Positions 8,170 through 15,938 of a stretch of DNA of 17,418 nt are shown piece by piece. This DNA is from an uncultured Lachnospiraceae bacterium. GTDB taxonomy: Bacteria; Bacillota_A; Clostridia; Lachnospirales; Lachnospiraceae. The notes beneath the pieces are model-generated. The model had not been told where the DNA came from. It saw only the letters and a program-made list of their open reading frames with translations, and ran no database searches. Position numbers and translations under genes: made by a program. Each line of letters starts with the position of its first letter. The stretch's first letter is position 1. The stretch lies in NCBI GenBank assembly GCA_910585655.1, contig CAJUFW010000060.1, positions 1 through 17,418 of the forward strand. The letters run 5' to 3'.

Positions 8170-9738
8170 ATGAAAAGAAGAACTATGGAGCTGACACAGC
8201 TTTTTTATCATCTGTGCCTCCTGGAGGATTGCAATCCCCATGCGGTTGATCTGCTCCCAAAGCCAGAGGATTTGTTTTTGCAAATCGCCTGGCAGGAATG
8301 GAGCGAACAGGACTGGATTGCTCTGGTGTGTCATCCGGATTTTATCAAGCAGCAGGAAAACGAGCGGTTTTTAGAAGAGCTTTGCCAGCTTTTAGAGCAG
8401 GAAAACCTGTATAACCTGGAAGGCATCAGCCAGGACTTGTATTTTGCGCTCTGTATTTCTTATCATATTTGGGAAGAGAACGATTCTATGAGTGATCAGG
8501 CGACGGATTCTGCTTTAGAAAGATTAATCGATCTCTTGCATCAGCATCCAAAACATACCGAATATGTCAAAGATCTACATACCTGGGAGGATGTAAAGCG
8601 GGATAGAAGACGGGTTCATTTTTGCCAACAGGCAGTTTCTTTGGCGAACAGGCGTTGGATAAAGCCGGAGGAAAAGAAGGCTTTTTTAGCGGAAGCAGAG
8701 GAGCTTTTTTTGCAAAGCACCATGCCGAGGGAAGCGTTTATTTTACGGAATTTAGGCAAGCTGCCAGGAACTCTTTCGTCGTGGCTGCTTTCCTTTTCGC
8801 TTTCTAAGAGGAAAAAGAAAAATCAGTCGTTTCAGGATTTGGGAAGGGAGTGCTTTACTGTCTTTTCGGATATGCTGCTGGATGTTACAAAGGAGGGACA
8901 TTCTCCCTATCAGGCAGGTTACATTCCGTTAAAAAGGCGTTTGAAGCAGTTTCAAAAACGATACGGCATCCGGGCGGAACGTTCTGCAAAGGATAGGACA
9001 ACGAAGAAGAAATCCCCGATATATAGTTTGGCGTTTGTAAAGCTGCTAAAAGATAAAATGGTACTGCCTGCTTATAGTACGGTATACCCGTATGTGCCGT
9101 ATCTTGTCTGGAGAGCGCTTTGCCATTGGTTTGACGGCAGTACGCCGCTAGAGCAGGACGTTCGGGACTGGCTGAAAACGGCAGCTTATTTTCCGGCATA
9201 TGAAAGACGCTGGCAAAGGGAGATGGTTTGGAGGGAGCAGCAGATAGGGGAGGCTTATTTAAACGAGGTATTTCCGCTTCCGGACTTAAATCAGGAAAAG
9301 CGGGAACTGCTAGAGGAAATCTGTCAGGGAACCGCCGTCGAAGCGAGAGAGGTACAGATGATTTTTCATAACGTATCGCTTGACCAGGAGACAGCGGATC
9401 AGTTCCTTACGCACCTGACCAATGCGATGATCCGGTTTCGGTTTTTCCTCGTAACACAAAGCCATGAAAAAGATCCGGTCCCGGAGGATGCGGTTTGTTT
9501 TTTAAAAAAAGAAGTCCTATTGTACCGGAAAAAGGAACACAGAACGTGCCGGATGAGCCATCCTGCTTTTTTGGATATGCTTTCCCGTACGGTTGATTTG
9601 CTGGCTCAGAAAGAGAACGGCTTAGGCGCCGGAGACCGGGCGTCGCAGGAAAAGAAGATACGCTATACGGAGACGTTTTTAGAAACCGTCTGTAAAAATT
9701 TGTATTTATATGAATACAGTATGGAAGCCAGGAAATAA
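8170..9738 (+). CDS. Uncharacterised soluble protein, partner of the large J-domain protein
   Basis: Not recognised. 522 residues, hydrophilic and mostly predicted helical, with many Glu, Gln, Leu and Trp, no signal peptide and no membrane segment. It begins 28 nt after the J-domain gene and is followed at once by a strong terminator, so the two are almost certainly co-transcribed and probably act together. ATG 8170 has GGGGA about 9 nt upstream; an in-frame TTG at 8131 would add 13 residues and overlap the preceding stop, and ATG 8185 is a further option. The basic stretch near 210-225 (SKRKKKN) and a KKRYG/KDRTTKKK-like basic middle region could bind nucleic acid or acidic partners, but this is a guess. 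No enzymatic motif was seen. Confidence 0.75.
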   Translation: MKRRTMELTQLFYHLCLLEDCNPHAVDLLPKPEDLFLQIAWQEWSEQDWIALVCHPDFIKQQENERFLEELCQLLEQENLYNLEGISQDLYFALCISYHIWEENDSMSDQATDSALERLIDLLHQHPKHTEYVKDLHTWEDVKRDRRRVHFCQQAVSLANRRWIKPEEKKAFLAEAEELFLQSTMPREAFILRNLGKLPGTLSSWLLSFSLSKRKKKNQSFQDLGRECFTVFSDMLLDVTKEGHSPYQAGYIPLKRRLKQFQKRYGIRAERSAKDRTTKKKSPIYSLAFVKLLKDKMVLPAYSTVYPYVPYLVWRALCHWFDGSTPLEQDVRDWLKTAAYFPAYERRWQREMVWREQQIGEAYLNEVFPLPDLNQEKRELLEEICQGTAVEAREVQMIFHNVSLDQETADQFLTHLTNAMIRFRFFLVTQSHEKDPVPEDAVCFLKKEVLLYRKKEHRTCRMSHPAFLDMLSRTVDLLAQKENGLGAGDRASQEKKIRYTETFLETVCKNLYLYEYSMEARK

Positions 9739-9786
9739 AAATAACGCCGTCACAAAAAAGGATTGTGTCTGGCGTTATTTTTTTCT
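9739..9786 (+). terminator. Strong intrinsic terminator of the J-domain operon
   Basis: AAATAACGCC (9739-9748) pairs with GGCGTTATTT (9771-9780), with an inner CACAA/TTGTG stem, followed by a run of T. It directly follows the stop codon at 9736-9738. Confidence 0.9.
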
Positions 9787-9798
9787 GTATATTGTATA

Positions 9799-9861
9799 AT
9801 TAGGAAAGTTCTCCGGGCGGGATGCACACTTGCGCGAGTTCCACTTTGTGGAATTCTTTTT
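9799..9861 (-). repeat. Dispersed intergenic repeat, copy 3 (inverted, internally shortened)
   Basis: Read on the minus strand, this copy begins with the hairpin (GAATTCCAC-AAA-GTGGAACT), continues CGCGCAAGTGTGCATCCC and ends GCCCGGAGAACTTTCCTAAT. It is colinear with copy 2 except that about 40 bp between CTCGCGC and AAGTG are missing. It sits between the convergent J operon and mscL; in plus orientation the imperfect hairpin is followed by TCTTTTT and may act as a back-up terminator. Confidence 0.75.
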
Positions 9862-9868
9862 CATGGTT

Positions 9869-10294
9869 CTAAGCCTCGCCGTCCTCCAAAACAGAAGTAC
9901 AATGCGGGCAGCGGGTAGCCTCTAGCGGGATTTCCGAACAGCAGTAAGGGCATTTTTTCGTGGTCGGGGCTGCCGGCGTCGGGGTTTCTTTTTTATGCCC
10001 TAAGCGCATCAGGCGATTGATCAGTTTTAAAAATAAAAAGATCACAAAAGCCATAATGATAAAATTGATTACAGCGGTCAGAAACGCGCCGTAACGGATA
10101 TCCACGCCACGGATAGTAACAGCCATATTGGAAAAATCCGTTTTTGCAAACAATCCGATAAAAGGGGAAATAATATCTCCGGTCAGAGAAGAAACGATGG
10201 ACTGGAACGCTCCGCCGATGATTACACCGACTGCTAAATCCATTACATTGCCGCGTAGGGCAAATTCCTTAAACTCTTTTAAAAACTTTTGCAT
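9869..10294 (-). CDS. mscL: Large-conductance mechanosensitive channel MscL with C-terminal zinc ribbon
   Basis: 141 residues. MscL opens a wide pore under membrane tension and releases solutes on hypo-osmotic shock. Residues 1-20 (FLKEFKEFALRGNVMDLAVG) are the family amphipathic helix and start of TM1. TM1 continues to about 46, a periplasmic loop spans about 50-68, and TM2 is about 69-95. The usual helical C-terminus is replaced by a linker and a zinc-ribbon tail with CPYC (C115, C118) and CPHC (C129, C132). Such a tail is seen in some clostridial MscL proteins; its role is not known here. The start is supported by AGGAA 9 nt upstream. It is monocistronic, divergent from the MIF-like gene. 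Confidence 0.95.
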   Translation of the reverse strand: MQKFLKEFKEFALRGNVMDLAVGVIIGGAFQSIVSSLTGDIISPFIGLFAKTDFSNMAVTIRGVDIRYGAFLTAVINFIIMAFVIFLFLKLINRLMRLGHKKETPTPAAPTTKKCPYCCSEIPLEATRCPHCTSVLEDGEA

Positions 10295-10339
10295 AACTGT
10301 AGATTCCTTTCTTTTTCTTGAAATTTCCGTGGTTTTCTC

Positions 10340-10368
10340 TTGCTACTGAAAGCGGTTTGATCTATACT
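10340..10368 (+). promoter_or_regulatory. Promoter of the MIF / alpha-galactosidase / sigma-like operon
   Basis: TTGCTA (10340-10345), 17 bp, TATACT (10363-10368), about 40 bp before the start of the MIF-like gene. It physically overlaps the -10 of the divergent mscL promoter. Confidence 0.5.
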
Positions 10369-10393
10369 AACATAAAACAGAAGTATTTGACAA
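10364..10393 (-). promoter_or_regulatory. Promoter of mscL
   Basis: On the minus strand TTGTCA (10393-10388), 18 bp, then TAGTAT (10369-10364). Its -10 overlaps the -10 of the divergent operon promoter, so polymerase could occupy only one at a time. Confidence 0.5.
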
Positions 10394-10407
10394 GGAGGAG
10401 ATGTATC

Positions 10408-10752
10408 ATGCCGTTTATTCAAACCAAAACCAATTTGACGATTACCAGAGAGAAAGAGGAAGTTTTAAAAAAACGTTATGGAAAAGCGATTGAATGTCTG
10501 CCGGGTAAAACAGAAAACTGGCTGATGTTAGACTTTGAAGATGGACGGAATATGTATTTTCGAGGCGAGTACGAGAAGGATTTGGCGATGTTGGACGTCA
10601 AAGTATACGGCGGGGCAGACAGAGAGGCTTTTGAGCGTCTGACAAAGGAGCTTAGCACCATTTTAGAGGAAGAACTTGGGATTCATCCGGACGGGATCTA
10701 TATTACTTTTGAACCGATAGAAGCCTGGGGATGGAATGGAGGACTTTTATGA
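10408..10752 (+). CDS. MIF / D-dopachrome tautomerase family protein
   Basis: 114 residues, the normal size of the macrophage migration inhibitory factor fold, a trimeric tautomerase. Catalytic Pro2 is exposed after Met removal (MPFIQTKTNL), Lys34 lies near the position of the active-site lysine, and the family end motif WGWNG occurs at 107-111. A phenylpyruvate- or dopachrome-tautomerase-like activity is expected from the family; the physiological substrate is unknown. AGGAGG lies 9 nt before ATG 10408. It is the first gene of an operon: its TGA overlaps the next ATG in an ATGA, indicating translational coupling with the alpha-galactosidase, although no metabolic link between the two is evident. 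Confidence 0.9.
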   Translation: MPFIQTKTNLTITREKEEVLKKRYGKAIECLPGKTENWLMLDFEDGRNMYFRGEYEKDLAMLDVKVYGGADREAFERLTKELSTILEEELGIHPDGIYITFEPIEAWGWNGGLL

Positions 10753-12995
10753 ATATCCGATATGAGGAGACGAACCGGGTGTTCCGGCTGGATACGCCCA
10801 ACACGTCTTATTTGATAGGAATAGTGGATAACGAGCAGTTTTTAGGGCATATTTATTACGGGAAGCGGATTTCGGATATGGATATGACATATTTGCTTCG
10901 GATTTCCGAGCCGCCGTTTACGCCGTCCGTCCTTAATCGAGAGCGGGTTTCCTTTTTATGGAGCTTTCCGTTTGAATATCCGACGCATGGATTGGGCGAT
11001 GTCAGAGAGGCTTGCCTGGAGGTAGAGACGCCGGGTGGGCATCATGTATGCGGACTACGTTATGTGTCACATCGCATTTATGCCGGAAAAGAAGCGCTGC
11101 CGGGGCTGCCGGCTACGTTTGGAACAGCAGAGGATTGTACGACTTTGGAAATCGTTTGTGAAGATCCGCTGCTGCAGCTTTCGGTTACGTTAGTCTATAC
11201 TGCTTTTACAAACATCGACGCGATTACCAGAAGTGTGCGGATAGAGAATGAAGGAACCGATCCGATTTATTTACAACGGGTGGCTTCGGCTTGTCTGGAT
11301 ATGGACAACCGGGAGTATGAGGTTATGACGCTTTCCGGCGCATGGGCGAGAGAACGGCAGGTACAGCGTCAGAAGATCGGCTACGGCAGACAAAATATGG
11401 GCTCTTTCCGAGGGGAATCCAGCCATCAGGAGCATCCGTTTTTAGCGGTGCTATCGCCAGAGACGACTGAGGAGAGCGGAGAGGTCTATGCGATGAATTT
11501 TGTCTATTCCGGGAACTTTTTGGCGCAGGTAGAACGAAGCCAATTTGACTCTATTCGTATGACAATGGGAATCCATCCGCAAAATTTCCGCTGGAAGTTA
11601 GAAAAGGGAGAATGCTTTACGGCGCCGGAAGTAGTGATGGTCTATTCCGGGGAAGGAATCGGGCAGATGACGCGCACCTTCCACGACCTTTACCGGAATC
11701 ATCTGATCCGGGGAGAATACCGGGATACAAAGAGACCTATTTTAATCAACAACTGGGAGGCGACCTATTTTCAGTTTGATACGGAAAAGCTTTTGGAGAT
11801 TGCAAGGGAAGCTTCCGGACTAGGGATTGAAATGCTGGTAATGGACGATGGATGGTTCGGAGCAAGAAACAGCGACAACTGCGGGCTGGGCGACTGGAAG
11901 GTCAACGAGGAAAAGCTGCCTGGCGGTCTTTCGTATCTGGTAGAGGAAATCAAAAAGTTAGGGATGAAATTCGGGATTTGGTTTGAGCCGGAGATGGTGT
12001 CACCGGATTCGGATTTATACCGGGCGCATCCGGACTGGGCGATCCAGGTGCCGGGGCGGGTGCCGTCGGAGGCGAGACAGCAATACGTGTTGGATATGTC
12101 CCGTAAGGAAGTTCGGGATACCGTTTATCAGATGCTGTACGAGGTATTAAAGAGCGCGGACATTTCCTATGTCAAATGGGATATGAACCGGATTTTAACG
12201 GATTTGGGCAGCGCAGCACTTCCGGCAGACCGTCAGGGAGAGCTGTTCCACCGCTATGTGTTAGGCGTTTGTGAACTGCAGGAGCGTTTGATAACGGATT
12301 TCCCACATCTTTTGTTGGAGAACTGTTCGGGCGGAGGCGGACGCTTTGATGCCGGTATGCTTTATTACAGCCCGCAGATTTGGACCTCGGACAATACCGA
12401 CGCGATAGAGCGTTTGAAAATCCAGCGCGGGACAGCGATGATTTATCCGCTTTCCGCTATGGGCGCGCATGTGGCAGACTGCCCGAATCATACGATGGGA
12501 CGGACAACTCCGTTTGCTACAAGAGGCTATGTCGCGTTAGCCGGAACGTTTGGCTATGAGCTGGACGTTACGAAAATCGCGCCGGAGGAGCGGGCGCAGA
12601 TTCCGGAACAGGTCGCGCTCTACCACAAATACAACGATCTGATTCGCCAGGGAGATTATTACCGGATTGCTTCCGTGGCAGAAACGTTATCCTACGACTG
12701 CTATATGGTCGTAGCAAAGGACAAGTCCGAAGCACTTGTCACTTTTGTTCAGGTAGCTTCCCGTAATACGTTCCACAGTCTGATACTGCGTTTAAAGGGC
12801 TTGGAAGAGGAAGCTCTTTATGAAGTAGAAATAGAAGAAACCGGAAAGACGGAAAAGACCAAAAAGACGTTTACCGGAGATACTATCATAAATACGACGT
12901 GCCATACCGGAGGCGCTTTTATGAATGCCGGACTGCTCTTATCTGGAATCCGCGGCGATTTTCAGGGACGGCTGATTCATTTGGTGCGCAAATAA
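10749..12995 (+). CDS. Alpha-galactosidase, glycoside hydrolase family 36
   Basis: 748 residues, a full-length GH36 enzyme that removes terminal alpha-1,6-galactose from raffinose-family oligosaccharides or melibiose. The N-terminal beta-supersandwich spans about 1-320. The TIM barrel has NNWEATYF, MDDGWFG, GLGDWKVN, WFEPEMVSPDSDLYR, nucleophile Asp478 in KWDMNR and acid/base Asp548 in SDNTDA. These numbers coincide with those of the Geobacillus AgaA enzyme as I recall them. A small C-terminal beta domain ends the protein. There is no signal peptide, so it acts inside the cell on imported sugars. ATG 10749 (GGAGGA 5 nt upstream, overlapping the previous stop) is preferred to the in-frame ATG at 10731. 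No sugar transporter or LacI/AraC regulator is encoded next to it, which is unusual for this enzyme. Confidence 0.95.
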   Translation: MNIRYEETNRVFRLDTPNTSYLIGIVDNEQFLGHIYYGKRISDMDMTYLLRISEPPFTPSVLNRERVSFLWSFPFEYPTHGLGDVREACLEVETPGGHHVCGLRYVSHRIYAGKEALPGLPATFGTAEDCTTLEIVCEDPLLQLSVTLVYTAFTNIDAITRSVRIENEGTDPIYLQRVASACLDMDNREYEVMTLSGAWARERQVQRQKIGYGRQNMGSFRGESSHQEHPFLAVLSPETTEESGEVYAMNFVYSGNFLAQVERSQFDSIRMTMGIHPQNFRWKLEKGECFTAPEVVMVYSGEGIGQMTRTFHDLYRNHLIRGEYRDTKRPILINNWEATYFQFDTEKLLEIAREASGLGIEMLVMDDGWFGARNSDNCGLGDWKVNEEKLPGGLSYLVEEIKKLGMKFGIWFEPEMVSPDSDLYRAHPDWAIQVPGRVPSEARQQYVLDMSRKEVRDTVYQMLYEVLKSADISYVKWDMNRILTDLGSAALPADRQGELFHRYVLGVCELQERLITDFPHLLLENCSGGGGRFDAGMLYYSPQIWTSDNTDAIERLKIQRGTAMIYPLSAMGAHVADCPNHTMGRTTPFATRGYVALAGTFGYELDVTKIAPEERAQIPEQVALYHKYNDLIRQGDYYRIASVAETLSYDCYMVVAKDKSEALVTFVQVASRNTFHSLILRLKGLEEEALYEVEIEETGKTEKTKKTFTGDTIINTTCHTGGAFMNAGLLLSGIRGDFQGRLIHLVRK

Positions 12996-13018
12996 AATGG
13001 GTAAAAAGGAAAAAAAGA

Positions 13019-13930
13019 ATGGATGAGAAAACGCTTTTTAGTGAATTGCTTCAGGATATGTTAGAACAGGCGCAAATCAATGGCAACCGGATCTCTCAGG
13101 CGGAAATTCACGAGTATTTTGAGGATTTGAATTTGTCAGAGGAGCAGATGAACCATATCTATGCTTATCTGGTGGCGCATCGGATTACCGTACAGGGATT
13201 GGTATCAAGCGCAGATACCCAAAAAGCCAGCAGACAGTACCAGACGTTCGACATGATTGAAAAAACCAGAGAGGAGACAGAAGCAAGGAAAAAGTCTGTC
13301 GAGACCAATCCGGCAAAAGCGACAAAGCAAGACGAAGAAAAGAATACAGAACCAGACAGCGCTTTTTTAAAGATGTATCTGCGGGAACTAAGGACGATGG
13401 AAAAGTTGACGAAGGAGCAGGAACGGGAGTTGGCAGAACAGTTACTCCGGCTTGCCGGCGTCATCGTCGAAAATCAGGAGACTGGTTTTACTGTGGATAC
13501 TGTGGCGGACGAGCTGTTGGCAGAATTAAAGGAGCGTTTTGTTCATCATAAGCTGCGCAGTGTCGTAAAGCGAGCCAGGGCATATGCGGCAGGCGGAGAG
13601 CTGTTAGACGAACTTGTACAGGAAGGAAACATCGGGCTTCTGACAGCGTTGCAAAAGTTGGGGCAGTATCAGGAAGCGGAGATATTTTTGGTTTTTGTAG
13701 AGGAACAGATCCGTCAGGCGATGGAGGCGTATCTGGACAAAGCCTATGCGTCGGACGGAGAAGCGCAGGCTATGGTCGCCAAAGTACATTTTATCAGCGA
13801 AGCAGCCAAAACTATGAAAGAAGACAATGGTCAGGAACCAACACTGGCTGAACTGGCTGCTTATACCAATCTGACGGAAGAGGAACTTTTGGCGATTGTC
13901 AATTTATCGCCGGATAATTTAAAGGCATGA
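13019..13930 (+). CDS. Sigma70-like protein lacking region 4
   Basis: 303 residues, 23 nt after the alpha-galactosidase gene and with AAGGA 8 nt before the ATG. Domains seen by eye: a region-1.1-like segment (5-57), a charged linker (62-113), region 1.2 (FLKMYLRELRTMEKLTKEQE, 116-135), region 2.1-2.2 (KLRSVVKRARAY...ELVQEGNIGLLTALQKL, 178-214), a degenerate 2.3-2.4 (FVEEQIRQAMEAYLD, 226-240, lacking the aromatic WW pair) and region 3 (VAKVHFISEAA...GQEPTLAELAAYTNLTEEEL, 253-290). It stops at the end of region 3, so region 4 (-35 recognition) is absent. A terminator follows at once, so this is not an obvious truncation. It could bind core RNA polymerase as an alternative or decoy sigma, or act as a specialised regulator. 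Assignment to the family is good; function is open. Confidence 0.8.
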   Translation: MDEKTLFSELLQDMLEQAQINGNRISQAEIHEYFEDLNLSEEQMNHIYAYLVAHRITVQGLVSSADTQKASRQYQTFDMIEKTREETEARKKSVETNPAKATKQDEEKNTEPDSAFLKMYLRELRTMEKLTKEQERELAEQLLRLAGVIVENQETGFTVDTVADELLAELKERFVHHKLRSVVKRARAYAAGGELLDELVQEGNIGLLTALQKLGQYQEAEIFLVFVEEQIRQAMEAYLDKAYASDGEAQAMVAKVHFISEAAKTMKEDNGQEPTLAELAAYTNLTEEELLAIVNLSPDNLKA

Positions 13931-13965
13931 AAAAATAGGGTATAGCGATTGCTATGCCCTATTTT
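13931..13965 (+). terminator. Strong intrinsic terminator of the MIF/alpha-galactosidase/sigma-like operon
   Basis: AAAATAGGG (13932-13940) pairs with CCCTATTTT (13957-13965) and is extended inward by TATAGC/GCTATG around the loop GATT, a stem of about 15 bp. The T-run is short but lies within the stem end. Confidence 0.85.
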
Positions 13966-14039
13966 GTATGCTGCCCTGCTTTGCAGGATTCATCACAAAA
14001 AACGCTAATCTAATATCGGGCAGGAGGATAAGAGGAGAA

Positions 14040-15938
14040 ATGTGTAAAAAACAGGAAAAAGAAAAACAGAAACAAAGGAAATCCTACAAAGTAGATCGGA
14101 TGGGATTTTATATCGGGATGGTATGTCAGGAGGAGGACATTCGTTTGAGGCAGCTTTCCGAAGGTCTTTGTGGCGTTTCCTTTTTAAGTCGGATTGCGAG
14201 GGGAGAGCGGGAGGCAGAAAAGCTGTTGATGGATACGATACTAGAGCGTCTGGGAAGACCGGCGGGAATGTTTGAACGGATTTTGCCAAAGGAGGAAATC
14301 AAACCATGGCTGATGCGGGAGCAGATCCAGGACGACCTGCGGCGCGGGCGGCTGCCAGAGGCAGAGAAGTGGCTTTTGGACTATCAAGGACTGCTGAGAC
14401 AAAAAAAGGGGGAAGGTGTTTGCCTACATAAGCAGTTTGCCCGGATCATGAACTTAAATATCCGTTATCAGAGAGAGGGAATATCGGCAGAGAACCAGGA
14501 GGAACTTTGCCAGGAGGTGCTTTCCGCCCTGCGTCTGACACAGCCAAGCTATGGAAAGAAGCCGCTTGCCAGCCTGCTGATGAGCCGGAATGAAATCTAT
14601 CTGGTGCGAACCATTCTCTGGCTGAAAAAGCGGATCGAGGGGTGGAAGGCAGTCAGGGAAGAGTATCAGATTCTGTGGAACTATTTACAGTCACATTTTA
14701 AGGAAAGGGAGCTTCGCGTCTGTGTACTTCCTTTTATAGCATACGATAGGGCAGAGGGAATGGCTCAGGAAGGAAACAAGAAGGAAGCGTTGCTTCTGTG
14801 CAGCCAGGCAATAGAGGAGTTGGAAGGGGAAAAACGACTGTTTTACCGGAAAGAATGTATGGCACTTGGGCAACGTTTGTTGCAGGAATTAGGGCAGGAA
14901 TGGTTTCAGGAATTGCAAAGCCTTTTTTGCAAGACAGAATCCTTGTGGATTCCATACGAAGAAGGGCATGACGTTTATTATGAAAATCTGGTTTTAAAAA
15001 GCAGGAGGAAAATGTTGGGATTTTCCATAGAAAAGATGGCAGAGGATTGCTGCGATAAAACAAGCGTATGGAGAATGGAGAAAGAAGGAACAACATTGCA
15101 GCGGGAGAAGAGAAAACAGTTGTTGCAAAAGGTTTATTTATCAGGAGAACAGTATGATTATGAAATCATTACAGAGGATTATCGTGACTATCAACTGCGG
15201 AGCCAAATGGGAAGAGCGCTGAATACGTCGCAATGGGAAAAGGCAGGGGAACTGCTTACTCTCTTGAAAGCCCGTGTACCAGCTACCAGAACAAATCAGC
15301 AGTATATAAAAATGGCAGAAAGTGATATCAAATCCCATTTACCGGAGGGAGATCCGGAAAAGCTGTCTCTGGAGGAGCGGATCGAAAAGTTAAAGCAGGC
15401 ATTGGCAGATACGCAGCCACGGTTGGAGCTGGAGCCAGAGAAATTAGCGGTCTTTCCGGTAGGGATGTTGTCCTTAAATGAAACGGTTATTTTAAAGCAA
15501 CTGGCTTCCTGTTACAAAAAACAAAAACGCTTTGTCGAGAGCCGGGCGATTCTGGAATTTATCAAACGCTGTATGGAATATGAAGGAGAGAGACCGGTGC
15601 GGGATGAAGATTTGTATACGTTGTGTATGGTAGAACTGGTAGACGTACTGGGGGAGTGTGGAGAGTACGAGGCTGCGGATAAGCTGGGGAAAACATGTCT
15701 GGAGGTAATGTTTATGCGGCAGACCTATATGCGGATGGCAAGCTGTCTTTTTAGTATGGCATGGAATACGGAGCAGCAGGAAACGCAGAAACCATTAAGC
15801 GATCCGAAAATAAAAGAAAAGTGCCTTGCCCTGCTGCATATGGCGTATCGGATAACGCATTGGACAAAAAATACAGTAGGGCAACGGTATCTGGAAAAAT
15901 ATGCGAAAGAAGTATATGGGGTAGAACTGGAATTTTAA
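14040..15938 (+). CDS. HTH/TPR transcriptional regulator, RRNPP-like, with two apparent HTH units
   Basis: 632 residues. Residues about 22-73 form an XRE/Cro-type HTH (LRQLSEGLCGVSFLSRIARG, 37-56), the variant found in PlcR/Rgg-like peptide sensors. A second HTH-like unit appears at about 318-366 (RRKMLGFSIEKMAEDCCDKT, then SVWRMEKEG). The rest is helical: TPR-like segments at about 90-300 and 380-630, suitable for binding a peptide. The start ATG 14040 has GAGGAG only 2 nt and AGGAGG 12 nt upstream, so it is not firm; an upstream extension begins at 13968 in the preceding terminator and ATG 14100 is also in frame. It is convergent with, and overlaps by 4 nt, the small exported-peptide gene, the main reason to suspect a peptide-signalling pair. 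Peptide binding is inferred, not shown. Confidence 0.8.
   Translation: MCKKQEKEKQKQRKSYKVDRMGFYIGMVCQEEDIRLRQLSEGLCGVSFLSRIARGEREAEKLLMDTILERLGRPAGMFERILPKEEIKPWLMREQIQDDLRRGRLPEAEKWLLDYQGLLRQKKGEGVCLHKQFARIMNLNIRYQREGISAENQEELCQEVLSALRLTQPSYGKKPLASLLMSRNEIYLVRTILWLKKRIEGWKAVREEYQILWNYLQSHFKERELRVCVLPFIAYDRAEGMAQEGNKKEALLLCSQAIEELEGEKRLFYRKECMALGQRLLQELGQEWFQELQSLFCKTESLWIPYEEGHDVYYENLVLKSRRKMLGFSIEKMAEDCCDKTSVWRMEKEGTTLQREKRKQLLQKVYLSGEQYDYEIITEDYRDYQLRSQMGRALNTSQWEKAGELLTLLKARVPATRTNQQYIKMAESDIKSHLPEGDPEKLSLEERIEKLKQALADTQPRLELEPEKLAVFPVGMLSLNETVILKQLASCYKKQKRFVESRAILEFIKRCMEYEGERPVRDEDLYTLCMVELVDVLGECGEYEAADKLGKTCLEVMFMRQTYMRMASCLFSMAWNTEQQETQKPLSDPKIKEKCLALLHMAYRITHWTKNTVGQRYLEKYAKEVYGVELEF

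Noticed and set aside
13019..13930. Frameshift or truncation as the cause of the missing sigma region 4
   Set aside because: A strong terminator begins immediately after the stop codon and no region-4-like sequence is found downstream in any frame.
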